Assembly (NCBI RefSeq): GCF_004358105.1
Contig: NZ_SMYL01000007.1
Span: 62,001 to 126,000 of the forward strand
DNA: 64,000 nt
Source: Sapientia aquatica
Lineage (GTDB): Bacteria; Pseudomonadota; Gammaproteobacteria; Burkholderiales; Burkholderiaceae_D
Direction of reading: 5' to 3'
Every line of letters begins with the position of its first letter. The first letter of the stretch is position 1. Both the position numbers and the translations under genes were made by a program. Shown one piece after another: positions 47,643-57,301 of the stretch. The notes under the pieces were generated by a model. It did not search any database and was not told the DNA's origin. It saw nothing but the letters and a program-made list of their open reading frames with translations.

Positions 47643-48578
47643 TCAGGATGAAACCAACGCCATCGGCGTCACAGTCACTTTTACTTCCAATTTCTGTTCA
47701 CCGCCACCCAAGACGATTCCGCTCAATGGCGTCACATCGCTAAAATCACGTCCAATCCCCAGCGTAATGTGTTCGTGCTGCACCAAGCAACGATTGGTTG
47801 GATCGAAGTCTATCCAGCCGAATTTGGGGCAATAGACTGACACCCAGGCGTGCGACGCATCTGCGCCTATCATGCGTGGTTGGCCTTCGGGCGGGTGGGT
47901 GAGGATATAGCCGCTGACGTAGCGTGCCGGTAGGCCAATGGAGCGCAGGCAGCCTATCATTAAGTGAGCAAAATCTTGGCACACGCCGCGCCGACCTTCA
48001 AAAACCTGTTCCAACGGAGTTGAGATTTCGGTAGCCGTTGGATCGAATTCAAAATCGGTAAAAATACGCTGCGTTAAATCCATGGCGGCGTCTAAATGTT
48101 CGCGTGCCGGAGTAAAACTTTCCAACGCATAATCCCGCAATTGTTTGCTGCAACTAACATGTGGCGAGGCAAATAGAAAGCGGCAGGCATCTTGGGTGGC
48201 GCGGATTTTACTGTGCGTGACGGTGTCGCGTAATACTTCCCAAGAGAGCGAACCCTTTAGTTCTTCTGCGCTAAGTCGCTGCCCTAGCGTGACGGTGAAC
48301 TCAGAATTAACGATCAAACTTTGATGCGGCACGGTGATGGCAATGTGGCGTGTGTTATTGCCAAAATAATCTTGTCCTGCGATGTTCTCTTGTTCGGCTG
48401 GCAGAATGCTGATCTGCTGCGCTTCGACATGTTGATAGATAAATTCGGCGGGGGATAAATGCAAATATTGCTGCGATAAACTCACCGCCGATTGATAGGT
48501 GTAGTTTGTTTCGTGCATCACGTGGTAACGCGCGCAAGGCGTGAAAGCGCGGTTAAGGTCAGAAGTTGTTTCGGTCAT
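47643..48578 (-). CDS. Transglutaminase-like protein
   Basis: The 311-residue protein has a bacterial transglutaminase N-terminal beta domain (residues 15-105) and a transglutaminase core. The papain-like triad is visible: C200 in GRRGVCQDFAH, H243 in DASHAWVSVY and D258 in WIDFDPTN. There is no signal peptide, so it is cytoplasmic, and it may cut or form isopeptide or amide bonds in a small substrate. Its start overlaps the upstream ATP-grasp/alpha-E gene stop by four bases. Families in this cluster were linked by comparative genomics as a peptide-synthesis or modification system of unknown product. Confidence 0.88.
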   Translation of the reverse strand: MTETTSDLNRAFTPCARYHVMHETNYTYQSAVSLSQQYLHLSPAEFIYQHVEAQQISILPAEQENIAGQDYFGNNTRHIAITVPHQSLIVNSEFTVTLGQRLSAEELKGSLSWEVLRDTVTHSKIRATQDACRFLFASPHVSCSKQLRDYALESFTPAREHLDAAMDLTQRIFTDFEFDPTATEISTPLEQVFEGRRGVCQDFAHLMIGCLRSIGLPARYVSGYILTHPPEGQPRMIGADASHAWVSVYCPKFGWIDFDPTNRCLVQHEHITLGIGRDFSDVTPLSGIVLGGGEQKLEVKVTVTPMALVSS

Positions 48579-51169
48579 TTGGCTTGTTTTCTGTTCAGGC
48601 GCGTTCCGGTATAGCTGAAAAACTGCAAGCTAATTTGCTCGGAAATTTCAGCGCTCGCGGTCCAGATGCGGGTCAATAAATTGATGAGCTTTTCATTGCC
48701 GCAAAATAAATCATCATCGCAATCGAGCTGGGTTAATTCGCTGCGTAACAATTCAAATTTTTCTTCACCGCAGGAGCCATAGGCGCGGGTAATTTTTTTG
48801 AGATTTTTTCGAATGCCATCAAGCTGGAACACGATCGAGCGCGGATTGCTTTCATCCAGCAACAATAAGTCTAAACACGGCAACCACTCTGGCTTAGAGC
48901 GATAGCGGGCGCGGTAAGTGATGATGCTGTCGGACAGTTCTAGCAGCCAATCTAAATTGCCGTTGGCGTCCATGGTTAATGCGCGTTGCAAGGCAATGCT
49001 TTGAAATTGCAGACGCTCTAAGCGGCGACCTAACGACAAAAAATTCCAGCCTAAATCACGCGTCATTCCGTCCAGCGAAAAGCCGGTCAAGGTCATCAAG
49101 GCATTGGTCATTTCGTCCAAAATTGACATGGCATTTTCTTGCTTTAAGGGCTGCTTAATGTCTTGCAAGGTCGGCATGATTTGATTCAACACGCGCCAGT
49201 TATCGAGCGAGAAGCGCTCGCTCAATTGGTTAGCGACGTAATGCAATTGTTCCAATTGTTGGGCTAGGCCTGGCACATCGGGCGAGGATAGTGCCTTTAA
49301 TAAATGCGCTTCAATTTGCGCGTCGAGTTGATTTTCGGATTTGGTGATGCCGGGGACTAGACTTTGTAATTGAGTGACGTTGCCCAATGTTTGTGATTGG
49401 CTTTGGCTGGCTTCGTTTGGCTTATCGATGTCGCCGATTAAATCGTAGTGCGAGCAAATGGATTTGAGCGCTTTCCACTCCGATCCGCGTTCGTTTGGTG
49501 CAATCGAGGATAAGAAGTTGAGCGACACACGTAATAGGCGCGTGGTGTTATCGCAGCGATCAGAATTGCGGCCAAACCAAAATAAGTTCTCGGCCATGCG
49601 GCTCGATAAATGCGTGTCGTCGCGTACCAGCTCAGCACTGGTAATGGTGCGGGTTAAATCGGTGCCCGGCGCATCGACTTTGGATTTGGCTTGCACCCAC
49701 GTATCTTTGCTGCCGCCGCCGCGTTGCATGGTGATGATGCGTGTGTCGGAACCGGTGGCGGCGCGGGTTAATCCGCCGGGCATCACAACATAACCTTTAG
49801 GGGTGGCGCAAGCATACACGCGCAGGCCGACCGAACAGGCGCTTAAGCTGCCTTGCTGTTCGGGTTGCCAAACAGGTGCTTGAGACAACTTGACCAATTC
49901 TTGTGCTACGAAATTATTCGGATTAGCGCGAATAGCGCGGATAAATTTTTCGCGCTCGGTCGGTTTGAGGTCTTTACCAAATACCGGGAACTGGCGCAGT
50001 TGTGGGAAGCTAGGCTTAATAATTAGCTGATCGAGTTTCTCAATCACCGTTGCCATTGCCGCGGGTTCGCCGCACCACCAAGTGGCGACCGATGGAATCG
50101 CCAAAGGCTGACCTAATAAGCGTTCACAGAGTTTGGGTAAAAAGCCGAGCAACGCGCCCGATTCTAATAAGTTGGAACCTAGACTATTGGCGATCACGAC
50201 ATTGCCTAAGCGTGCAGCCAAGGTCAGCCCCGGCACGCCTAATGCCGATTCGGCACGTAACTCCAGTGGATCGCAAAAATCGTCGTCCACCCGGCGCATG
50301 ATGACATGCACGCGCTGCAGACCAGACAAGCTCTTGAACCAGACAACGCCATCGCGCACGGTGAGGTCATTACCTTCAACCAAAGGTACACCCAAATGGC
50401 GGGCGAGGTAGGCTTGCTCGAAATAAGTTTCGTTGTACGGGCCGGGCGTTAATAAAACGATGAGCGGTGGTTCGCTGGTGCGCAGCGGTGCGCCGCTTTG
50501 GGCCGCGCATTGGCGACCCCAGCGCGTTAGGCTGTCTAAAATTGTGTTGAAAAAATCATTCAGCGGGCGGACCTTCATCTCGCGCAGCAAATCGGGTAAG
50601 GTACGCGACATCACCGCGCGATTTTCTAAGGCATAACCCGCACCCGATGGTGCTTGCGTGCGGTCGCCAACCACCCACCAGCGACCATTTGGTGCGCGCG
50701 CTAAGTCGAGGGCGTAGAAGTGTAGGGCCACATCGTCAAGATGTTTTATGCTGTGGCAAGGACGCAGAAAACCATCGTGACCATGTATCAAAGCCGGTGG
50801 CAGCAAACCTTCTTGTAATAATTTTTGTTCGCCATAGACATCGATCAAAATTTTATTGAGCAAAGTGGCGCGCTGGGTGACGCCAGCTTCGATTTGCGCC
50901 CATTCCGCAGCGGGCAGAATAAACGGCAAAAAGTTTAAATCCCAAGGTCGTTGCACGCCTTTGATGTCGTTATACACGTTGTAGGTGACACCGTTCTCGC
51001 GCACTTGGCGTTGCACCATTTCGAGGCGCTTTGCCATAATTTCGGGCGTTTCATTGGCTAGGCTGTCTAAAATGGTGCGCCAATGCGCGCGCGGCTGCTT
51101 GGCGGCGTCCAGCATTTCATCAAAACTGTCTGACTGCGGACTGTATTTCGCCAGTAGATTAATTAACAT
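48575..51169 (-). CDS. Fused circularly permuted ATP-grasp and alpha-E domain protein
   Basis: The 864-residue protein joins a circularly permuted ATP-grasp domain (about residues 15-490) with an alpha-E helical domain (from about 525 to the end, opening LSSRMAENLFWFGRNSDR). The ATP-grasp part keeps APSGAGYALENR, VIMRRVDDDFCDPLELR and GGLTRAATG...GGGSKDTW, the last being the ATP/metal-binding end. However, the glycine-rich GAGGYG loop seen in the separate ATP-grasp at 54780 is replaced here by KPSFPQLRQFP, so nucleotide binding may differ. It is the middle gene of the minus-strand operon, 41 bases after the DUF2126 gene. Confidence 0.88.
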   Translation of the reverse strand: MLINLLAKYSPQSDSFDEMLDAAKQPRAHWRTILDSLANETPEIMAKRLEMVQRQVRENGVTYNVYNDIKGVQRPWDLNFLPFILPAAEWAQIEAGVTQRATLLNKILIDVYGEQKLLQEGLLPPALIHGHDGFLRPCHSIKHLDDVALHFYALDLARAPNGRWWVVGDRTQAPSGAGYALENRAVMSRTLPDLLREMKVRPLNDFFNTILDSLTRWGRQCAAQSGAPLRTSEPPLIVLLTPGPYNETYFEQAYLARHLGVPLVEGNDLTVRDGVVWFKSLSGLQRVHVIMRRVDDDFCDPLELRAESALGVPGLTLAARLGNVVIANSLGSNLLESGALLGFLPKLCERLLGQPLAIPSVATWWCGEPAAMATVIEKLDQLIIKPSFPQLRQFPVFGKDLKPTEREKFIRAIRANPNNFVAQELVKLSQAPVWQPEQQGSLSACSVGLRVYACATPKGYVVMPGGLTRAATGSDTRIITMQRGGGSKDTWVQAKSKVDAPGTDLTRTITSAELVRDDTHLSSRMAENLFWFGRNSDRCDNTTRLLRVSLNFLSSIAPNERGSEWKALKSICSHYDLIGDIDKPNEASQSQSQTLGNVTQLQSLVPGITKSENQLDAQIEAHLLKALSSPDVPGLAQQLEQLHYVANQLSERFSLDNWRVLNQIMPTLQDIKQPLKQENAMSILDEMTNALMTLTGFSLDGMTRDLGWNFLSLGRRLERLQFQSIALQRALTMDANGNLDWLLELSDSIITYRARYRSKPEWLPCLDLLLLDESNPRSIVFQLDGIRKNLKKITRAYGSCGEEKFELLRSELTQLDCDDDLFCGNEKLINLLTRIWTASAEISEQISLQFFSYTGTRLNRKQAK

Positions 51170-51210
51170 TGTTCTGTTTGCTCATGTAATACAAGTCCGA
51201 GATGATACGT

Positions 51211-54200
51211 TTAATGGGCTTGCCAACGCAAATCGAGTGTCATTGGGAAACTTGGATTGAGATCCTCTTTCGGTACAAACATGGGCCCCGGTGTATGCCC
51301 ATATGCCCAAAAACGGGCAAAACGGCGCGCTTCAGCAGCATTGGCATTAATCGGCGCGTGCTCTTCGCTTCGCCCACCCGGATGAGCAACATGGTAAGTA
51401 CAGCCGCCAATCGAGCGGCCGCTCCACGTATCGACCAAATCAAACGTTAAAGGACCATGCACGGGAATAGTCGGATGCAAGGCCGACCATGGGCTCCACG
51501 CTCTAAAGCGCACGCCTGCAACGAATTCACCCGGAATGCCGGTAGGGTGCAGAGGCAACATCCGTCCATTGCAGGCTATCACATGGCGGCCATTGGTCAA
51601 GCCGCGCACCAATAATTGCATGCGCTCCACCGACGAATCCACATAACGCGCGGTGCCGCCGCCGCTCATTTCTTCGCCCAGCACATTCCAAGGCTCGATG
51701 GCTTGGCGTAATTCCATTTCGACGCCTTCGTAGACCACGGTGCCATAGCGTGGGAAGCGGAATTCGATAAAAGGATCAAACCAGTGCTCTTCAAACGCAT
51801 AGCCAGCGGAACGCAAGTCTTTCACCACGTCGCGGATATCTTGTGCAACAAAATGCGGCAACATCCATTTATCGTGCAATTCTGTGCCCCAATGCACCAA
51901 TTTGGCTTGATAGGGCGTAGTCCAAAAACGTGCCACCAAAGCGCGTAGTAATAACATTTGCAACAAACTCATGCGTTCGTGCGGCGGCATTTCAAAGGCG
52001 CGGAATTCGACCAAACCAAGCCTGCCCGTTGGTCCGTCAGGTGAATACAGCTTGTCGATAGAAAATTCTGACCGATGCGTGTTGCCGGTTAAATCGACCA
52101 GTAGATTTCGTAACAAACGATCCACGATCCACGGCTTATCGCCCGGATGCAGAGTGGGCAAGACTTTGTCCATTTGTTGGAATGCGATCGCCAGTTCGTA
52201 CAAATTGTCGTCGCGCGCTTCATCGACGCGCGGTGCTTGGCTAGTCGGGCCGATAAACGTGCCAGAAAATAAATACGACAAAGCCGGATGATTTTGCCAG
52301 TAGGTGATTAGGCTTTTGAGCAAATCGGGGCGACGCAACATCGGGCTATCTTCAGCGGTCGCGCCGCCCAGCGTGGCGTGATTACCGCCGCCGGTGCCGG
52401 TATGCCGACCATCGAGCATAAATTTTTCAGTTCCAAGTCGGGTTAGGCGCGCTTCTTGGTACAAGGTGGAAATGTTGTACACCAACTCATCCCACGTCGC
52501 GGCGGGATGCACGTTGACTTCAATCACGCCCGGATCGGGAGTCACGCTTAGTAGCTTAATGCGCGGATCGCGCGGCGGCGGATAGCCTTCTATCCACAAT
52601 TTGATGTTGAGCTTGGCGGCAGTGTGCTCGATGGAGGTGATTAAGGATAAATAATCCTCAATGCGTTTGAGCGGCGGCATAAAGACATGCAAACGTCCGG
52701 CGCGCACTTCCACGCACAAGGCGGTATGAATCACATCGATTGGCGATGGAGTTGGATTTACGCTGAGGCTGGCGGCTTTGGCGTTGGCATTGGCTTTGGC
52801 AACGCGGGCTGGAACGTGGCTGGCGGTCTTGCTTGTTTTTTCGGTGCTGCTTCTGGCGGGCAGAGCTTTGCGGGCTTCAAACGGATCAACGTCAAATTCC
52901 TTAGGCTTTTGCTCTTCCATCACCCACGGCAGGGAACTCAGCGGCAGGCGCAAGCCCATCGGTGAATCGCCTTCTAGTAGATACAGATGTTCGCGCTTGA
53001 GCGGCCACGCGGACGTGCGCCACACAGTGCCCAGCGATTCGCCCGGTGCAAAGTCCTGCGCCTTGAGCGGCAACACGTAGCCGACTACTTCGCCCAAACC
53101 GCGCGCCAAGACCCGCGCCAAGGAGCGCCGTTCATCGGGCGAATTGAGATCTGCTTTAAGTGGATCAAGATTGTTGGGCAAGCTTTGCTCACGCTGAGCG
53201 TGCAGAATGACGTCCTCGTAAGCCGCAATCGCGCTATTGCTGGGCAAGTTGAGCTGTTTAATCAGTTCTGCCATAAAACGGTTGGACTCCGCTACGCCAT
53301 AACCGTCGTTTTGATTCTCGTCTGAAAACAAGCCCGCATCGACCCAAATCGGCTGCCCATCAACTCGCCAGAAAATATTTAATGCCCAACGCGGCAGCGG
53401 TTCGCCCGGATACCATTTGCCTTGCCCATAGTGCAGCAAGCCGCCCGGAGCGAAATGGTTTTTGAGGCGATGCATTAATTTGCCTGCTAAATGACGCTTG
53501 TTGTCGCCATGCGCCAAGGTGTTCCATTCCGCGCCGTTCATGTCGTCAATCGACACAAAAGTCGGTTCGCCACCTTGAGTTAAACGCACATCGTGATTTT
53601 TTAAATCGGCATCAACTTGATGGCCGAGTGCGTCGATTTTCTGCCAATCGTCTTCCGAATACGGCTTGGTGACACGCGGGTCTTCGTGGATGCGTGTCAC
53701 CGTCATGGTGTGGAAAAATTTAACTTCGGCTTTATCCGTAAAGCCCGTTACCGGTGCGGCTGAAGCTGGCATGGCGGTGCAAGCCAAGGGAATATGGCCT
53801 TCGCTGGCTAACATGCCCGAGGTTGGATCTAAGCCAATCCAGCCCGCGCCGGGGATATATACCTCAGTCCACGCGTGCAGATCGGTGAAGTCAACTTCGG
53901 TGCCGCTTGGTCCATCTAAGGCTTGTTGGTCGGCGCGCAGTTGAATCAAGTAACCCGACACAAAGCGTGCCGCCAAGCCTAATTCACGCAGAATTTGTAC
54001 CAGCAGCCAGCCCGTATCGCGGCAGGAGCCAGAGCGCAGGGTTAAGGTTTCCTCAGGAGTTTGTACGCCAGGCTCCAAGCGCAATAAGTAGGCGATGTCT
54101 TTTTGCAGACGCTGATTAATCGAGACTAAAAAATCATTGGTCAGTATTTTTTTGGAGAGAATCTCTTCTTTGGCTTTGGCTACCCATTCGGCTAGCAATG

Positions 54201-54573
54201 GCCCCGATTTTTCTATTTTTAAATAAGGACTTAGCTCGAGTTGTAATTGCTCTGGGTAGGCAAAGGGAAAATATTCAGCGTATTTTTCAACGAAAAAATC
54301 AAATGGGTTGATGACCGTCATGTCGGCGACTAGATCGACGGTAAATTCCAAGACCTCGGTTTTCTCAGGGAAAACGTAGCGTCCGATGTAATTACCGTAA
54401 GGGTCTTGCTGCCAATTGATGAAATGCTTGCCCGGTTGAACAGTGAGTGAATACGACAAAATCGGTGTGCGTGCGTGCGGCGCGGGGCGCAAGCGGACTT
54501 CGTGCGGAGACAAATTAATTGCACGGTCGTAGTGATAACTTGTTTTATGATGGAGTGCGATGCGAATTGCCAT
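51211..54573 (-). CDS. Transglutaminase-DUF2126 protein
   Basis: This 1120-residue cytoplasmic protein has a bacterial transglutaminase N-terminal domain (residues 1-115) and a transglutaminase core with C184 in SGSCRDTGWL, H233 in DLHAWTEVY and D249 in GLDPTSG. From about residue 345 to the end is DUF2126, beginning near DVRLTQGGEPTF. DUF2126 is found almost only fused to or beside such transglutaminases and has an unknown role, perhaps another amide-bond enzyme. An Ala/Lys-rich stretch near residues 575-615 is probably a linker. It leads the minus-strand operon and is divergent from the ATP-grasp/alpha-E pair. Confidence 0.9.
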   Translation of the reverse strand: MAIRIALHHKTSYHYDRAINLSPHEVRLRPAPHARTPILSYSLTVQPGKHFINWQQDPYGNYIGRYVFPEKTEVLEFTVDLVADMTVINPFDFFVEKYAEYFPFAYPEQLQLELSPYLKIEKSGPLLAEWVAKAKEEILSKKILTNDFLVSINQRLQKDIAYLLRLEPGVQTPEETLTLRSGSCRDTGWLLVQILRELGLAARFVSGYLIQLRADQQALDGPSGTEVDFTDLHAWTEVYIPGAGWIGLDPTSGMLASEGHIPLACTAMPASAAPVTGFTDKAEVKFFHTMTVTRIHEDPRVTKPYSEDDWQKIDALGHQVDADLKNHDVRLTQGGEPTFVSIDDMNGAEWNTLAHGDNKRHLAGKLMHRLKNHFAPGGLLHYGQGKWYPGEPLPRWALNIFWRVDGQPIWVDAGLFSDENQNDGYGVAESNRFMAELIKQLNLPSNSAIAAYEDVILHAQREQSLPNNLDPLKADLNSPDERRSLARVLARGLGEVVGYVLPLKAQDFAPGESLGTVWRTSAWPLKREHLYLLEGDSPMGLRLPLSSLPWVMEEQKPKEFDVDPFEARKALPARSSTEKTSKTASHVPARVAKANANAKAASLSVNPTPSPIDVIHTALCVEVRAGRLHVFMPPLKRIEDYLSLITSIEHTAAKLNIKLWIEGYPPPRDPRIKLLSVTPDPGVIEVNVHPAATWDELVYNISTLYQEARLTRLGTEKFMLDGRHTGTGGGNHATLGGATAEDSPMLRRPDLLKSLITYWQNHPALSYLFSGTFIGPTSQAPRVDEARDDNLYELAIAFQQMDKVLPTLHPGDKPWIVDRLLRNLLVDLTGNTHRSEFSIDKLYSPDGPTGRLGLVEFRAFEMPPHERMSLLQMLLLRALVARFWTTPYQAKLVHWGTELHDKWMLPHFVAQDIRDVVKDLRSAGYAFEEHWFDPFIEFRFPRYGTVVYEGVEMELRQAIEPWNVLGEEMSGGGTARYVDSSVERMQLLVRGLTNGRHVIACNGRMLPLHPTGIPGEFVAGVRFRAWSPWSALHPTIPVHGPLTFDLVDTWSGRSIGGCTYHVAHPGGRSEEHAPINANAAEARRFARFWAYGHTPGPMFVPKEDLNPSFPMTLDLRWQAH

Positions 54574-54740
54574 GAATCATTACCTTTCAACATTCAAACC
54601 AAGGGTAGCTTGCCGTAACAATATTTCACCATCATGTAAGCAGGAACCATACCCGAATCGATTAAACTCAATCGTCAACAACTGTTAACTGGAACACGGT
54701 AGAACGAAAACGGAGGTGACTCGTCCAATCCGACCAAAGC

Positions 54741-54757
54741 TGGCACGCTTCTTGATA
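54741..54757 (+). promoter_or_regulatory. Sigma-54-like promoter candidate upstream of the ATP-grasp gene
   Basis: TGGCACG at 54741-54747 followed after four bases by TTGAT at 54752-54756 matches the sigma-54 pattern TGGCACG-N4-TTGC except for A in place of the final C. The -24 and -12 spacing is exact. The expected start site would leave a very short leader before the GGGAGG ribosome binding site at 54771, so this is only a candidate. Confidence 0.3.
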
Positions 54758-54779
54758 TAACGGTAGTACAAGGGAGGTA

Positions 54780-56195
54780 ATGATGACCAATTTTTTTAAC
54801 GAAATGTTTTCTAGTCCATCCGCTGTGCGTCACCATTATGGCGACTTTCATCAATGGCTATCGCAGCAACCCGATCAGGTCATTAGCCAAAAACGCGCTG
54901 AAGCCGAGTTGATCTTCCGGCGCGTTGGTATTACTTTCGCCGTCACTGGTGACAACGAAGGTAATGAACGCCTAATTCCTTTCGACATTATTCCGCGCAT
55001 CATCTGTGCGGATGAATGGACTGAGCTTAAAGCAGGATTGATTCAACGTGTCACCGCGCTGAATTTATTTTTGCACGACATTTATCACGAACAGAAGATA
55101 TTAAAAAACGGCATTATCCCCGCCGAGCAGATTTTCAATAACGAGCAATATCGCCCCAAAATGCATGGCGTCGATATTGCCTTGTCCACGTATGCGCATA
55201 TTGCCGGTGTCGATATTGTGCGCGCTGGCGCAGGTGAATTTTTTGTCTTGGAAGACAATCTGCGCGTGCCTTCTGGCGTGTCCTACATGCTAGAAAACCG
55301 CAAGATGATGATGCGTTTATTTCCCGATTTATTCGTCCAACATCGCATCGCTCCGGTAGCGCATTATCCCGATTTACTACTCGATACCTTACGCAGCGCC
55401 GCGCAACAAAAAATCGATAATCCGACCGTGGTGGTACTAACTCCAGGGATGTACAACTCAGCCTATTTTGAACACGCTTTCCTCGCACAGCAAATGGGCG
55501 TGCAATTGGTGCAGGGCAGCGATTTATTTGTTGAGCATGATTTCGTCTACATGCGCACCACCAAAGGCCCGCAACGGGTCGATGTGATTTACCGCCGCAT
55601 TGATGACGATTTCCTTGATCCGCGTGAATTCCGTGCTGACTCCGCAATTGGCGTGCCCGGTTTATTCTCGGCCTACCGCAACGGCAACGTCACGTTGGCG
55701 AACGCAATTGGAACGGGGGTTGCCGACGATAAATCGATTTATCCGTATGTGCCGGACATGATTCGTTTCTATCTGTCAGAAGAGCCGATTTTAAACAATG
55801 TCCCAACCTACCAATGCCGCAAAAAAGAAGACTTGTCCTACACCTTGGCGCATCTGCCTGAATTAGTCGTCAAAGAAGTGCACGGCGCGGGTGGCTATGG
55901 CATGCTGGTTGGCCCCGCTTCCACCAAGGCCGAAATCGAAGCATTCCGCGAGCGCATCATTGCTAAGCCCGACGGCTACATCGCCCAACCAACCTTAGCA
56001 TTATCGGCGTGCCCAACTTTTGTCGAAGCCGGTATCGCGCCGCGCCATATCGATCTACGTCCTTTTGTGTTATCCGGCAAAACGGTAGAAATTGCGCCGG
56101 GCGGCTTAACGCGGGTGGCGCTCAAAGAAGGTTCGCTAGTGGTTAATTCATCACAAGGCGGCGGTACCAAAGACACTTGGATATTGGAGAAATAA
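54780..56195 (+). CDS. Circularly permuted ATP-grasp protein
   Basis: The 471-residue protein is a complete stand-alone member of the circularly permuted ATP-grasp (COG2308-type) family. It keeps LEDNLRVPSGVSYMLENR near residues 154-171, VIYRRIDDDFLDPREF near 271-286, the glycine-rich loop KEVHGAGGYGML and GGLTRVALKEG...GGGTKDTW at the end. ATP-grasp enzymes of this type are predicted amidoligases that join carboxylates to amines with ATP. It starts with a strong AGGGAGG site. The alpha-E gene follows after one base, so both are translated together. Substrate unknown. Confidence 0.9.
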   Translation: MMTNFFNEMFSSPSAVRHHYGDFHQWLSQQPDQVISQKRAEAELIFRRVGITFAVTGDNEGNERLIPFDIIPRIICADEWTELKAGLIQRVTALNLFLHDIYHEQKILKNGIIPAEQIFNNEQYRPKMHGVDIALSTYAHIAGVDIVRAGAGEFFVLEDNLRVPSGVSYMLENRKMMMRLFPDLFVQHRIAPVAHYPDLLLDTLRSAAQQKIDNPTVVVLTPGMYNSAYFEHAFLAQQMGVQLVQGSDLFVEHDFVYMRTTKGPQRVDVIYRRIDDDFLDPREFRADSAIGVPGLFSAYRNGNVTLANAIGTGVADDKSIYPYVPDMIRFYLSEEPILNNVPTYQCRKKEDLSYTLAHLPELVVKEVHGAGGYGMLVGPASTKAEIEAFRERIIAKPDGYIAQPTLALSACPTFVEAGIAPRHIDLRPFVLSGKTVEIAPGGLTRVALKEGSLVVNSSQGGGTKDTWILEK

Positions 56196-56196
56196 T

Positions 56197-57180
56197 ATGT
56201 TGAGTAGCACAGCAGATCATTTATTCTGGATGGCGCGTTACACCGAACGGGCCGAAAATACCGCCCGCATGCTCGACGTCAATTTAGAAAACTCGCTCAT
56301 GCCACAAAGCCCGCAAGCCGTTGAACAAGGCTGGTTGGCGCAATTAAAAATTTCTGAGCTGGAGCATTACTTTTTTAAAAAATACGATAAGGTCAATCAA
56401 AAAAACGTGATCGATTTTATGGTGCGCGATGTCGATAACCCGTCATCAATTGCCAGTTGCCTCAAAGCCGCGCGTGAAAATGCCCGCGCCGTGCGCGGCA
56501 GTTTAACCACCGAAGTGTGGGAAACCGAGAACATAACTTGGCTGATGCTGCAAGATCATTTCAAAGCTAATTTACATCGCACCAACCCTAGCCAGTTTTT
56601 TGAGTGGGTAAAATTTCGTTCGCATTTATCGCGTGGCGTCACCTTTGGCACGATGTTGCAGGACGAGTCGTTTAACTTTATTCGCTTGGGAACATTCTTA
56701 GAGCGTGCCGATAATACCGCGCGGATTTTAGACGTGAAATTTATGATTTCACAGATCGATCATCCAACGGATGCCAGCACTGAAGTCAATCCGCAGGCAG
56801 AATTTTATTACTGGGCAGCCTTGCTGCGTTCGGTCTCGGCGTTTGAAATTTATCGCAAGGTGTATCGCGATGTGATTACGCCAGAGCGTGTTGCTGAATT
56901 ATTGATGCTGCAACCGGGCATGCCGCGTTCCTTAGTCGCTTGCGTGCAGGGCGTGGTAGAAAATCTCAAACCGGTACGCAACGATATTTCTGTACTGACT
57001 GAGCAATTCTCACAGAACTTATTTAAAGAACTGGAACAAACTTCGATCGAGAAAATTCTGGAGTTTGGTTTGCACGCTTATCTGATTAAATTCTTAGAAA
57101 ATATTAATGAACTCGGTGTGCGTTTAAGTAATGATTTCTTGGTCCCGATGGTGCCGCAAGAGCTTGCCATCGCCAGTTAA
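56197..57180 (+). CDS. Alpha-E domain protein
   Basis: The 327-residue all-helical protein matches the alpha-E family (old DUF403), named for conserved glutamates in its helices. It starts LSSTADHLFWMARYTERAEN (residues 2-21) and repeats a similar LGTFLERADNTARILDVKF in its middle (near residues 166-184), showing an internal duplication with conserved E-R-A-x-N. The family nearly always pairs with circularly permuted ATP-grasp proteins; its job is unknown. Comparison with the fused protein at 48575 shows that the second half of that protein is the same domain. Confidence 0.9.
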   Translation: MLSSTADHLFWMARYTERAENTARMLDVNLENSLMPQSPQAVEQGWLAQLKISELEHYFFKKYDKVNQKNVIDFMVRDVDNPSSIASCLKAARENARAVRGSLTTEVWETENITWLMLQDHFKANLHRTNPSQFFEWVKFRSHLSRGVTFGTMLQDESFNFIRLGTFLERADNTARILDVKFMISQIDHPTDASTEVNPQAEFYYWAALLRSVSAFEIYRKVYRDVITPERVAELLMLQPGMPRSLVACVQGVVENLKPVRNDISVLTEQFSQNLFKELEQTSIEKILEFGLHAYLIKFLENINELGVRLSNDFLVPMVPQELAIAS

Positions 57181-57204
57181 AACTGCCAGAGTTTTATTTT
57201 GCGA

Positions 57205-57241
57205 ACCTAGCCAATGTCAATTCGAACGACGTTGGCTAGGT
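57205..57241. terminator. Inverted repeat between convergent genes, probable terminator
   Basis: ACCTAGCCAA and TTGGCTAGGT form a ten-base perfect stem with a 17-base loop. It lies between the ends of the alpha-E and nitroreductase genes. No immediate T-run follows, so termination is likely but not certain. Confidence 0.5.
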
Positions 57242-57301
57242 AAGTAAATCAAGACATTATTTTTATTGCGATAACCATCACCGCAAAAATCACCTTAACA
57301 C

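Noticed and set aside
52687-53325. Overlapping plus-strand frames opposite the DUF2126 gene
   Set aside because: They lie within the clearly coding minus-strand gene, match no family and sit opposite its Ala/Lys-rich linker.
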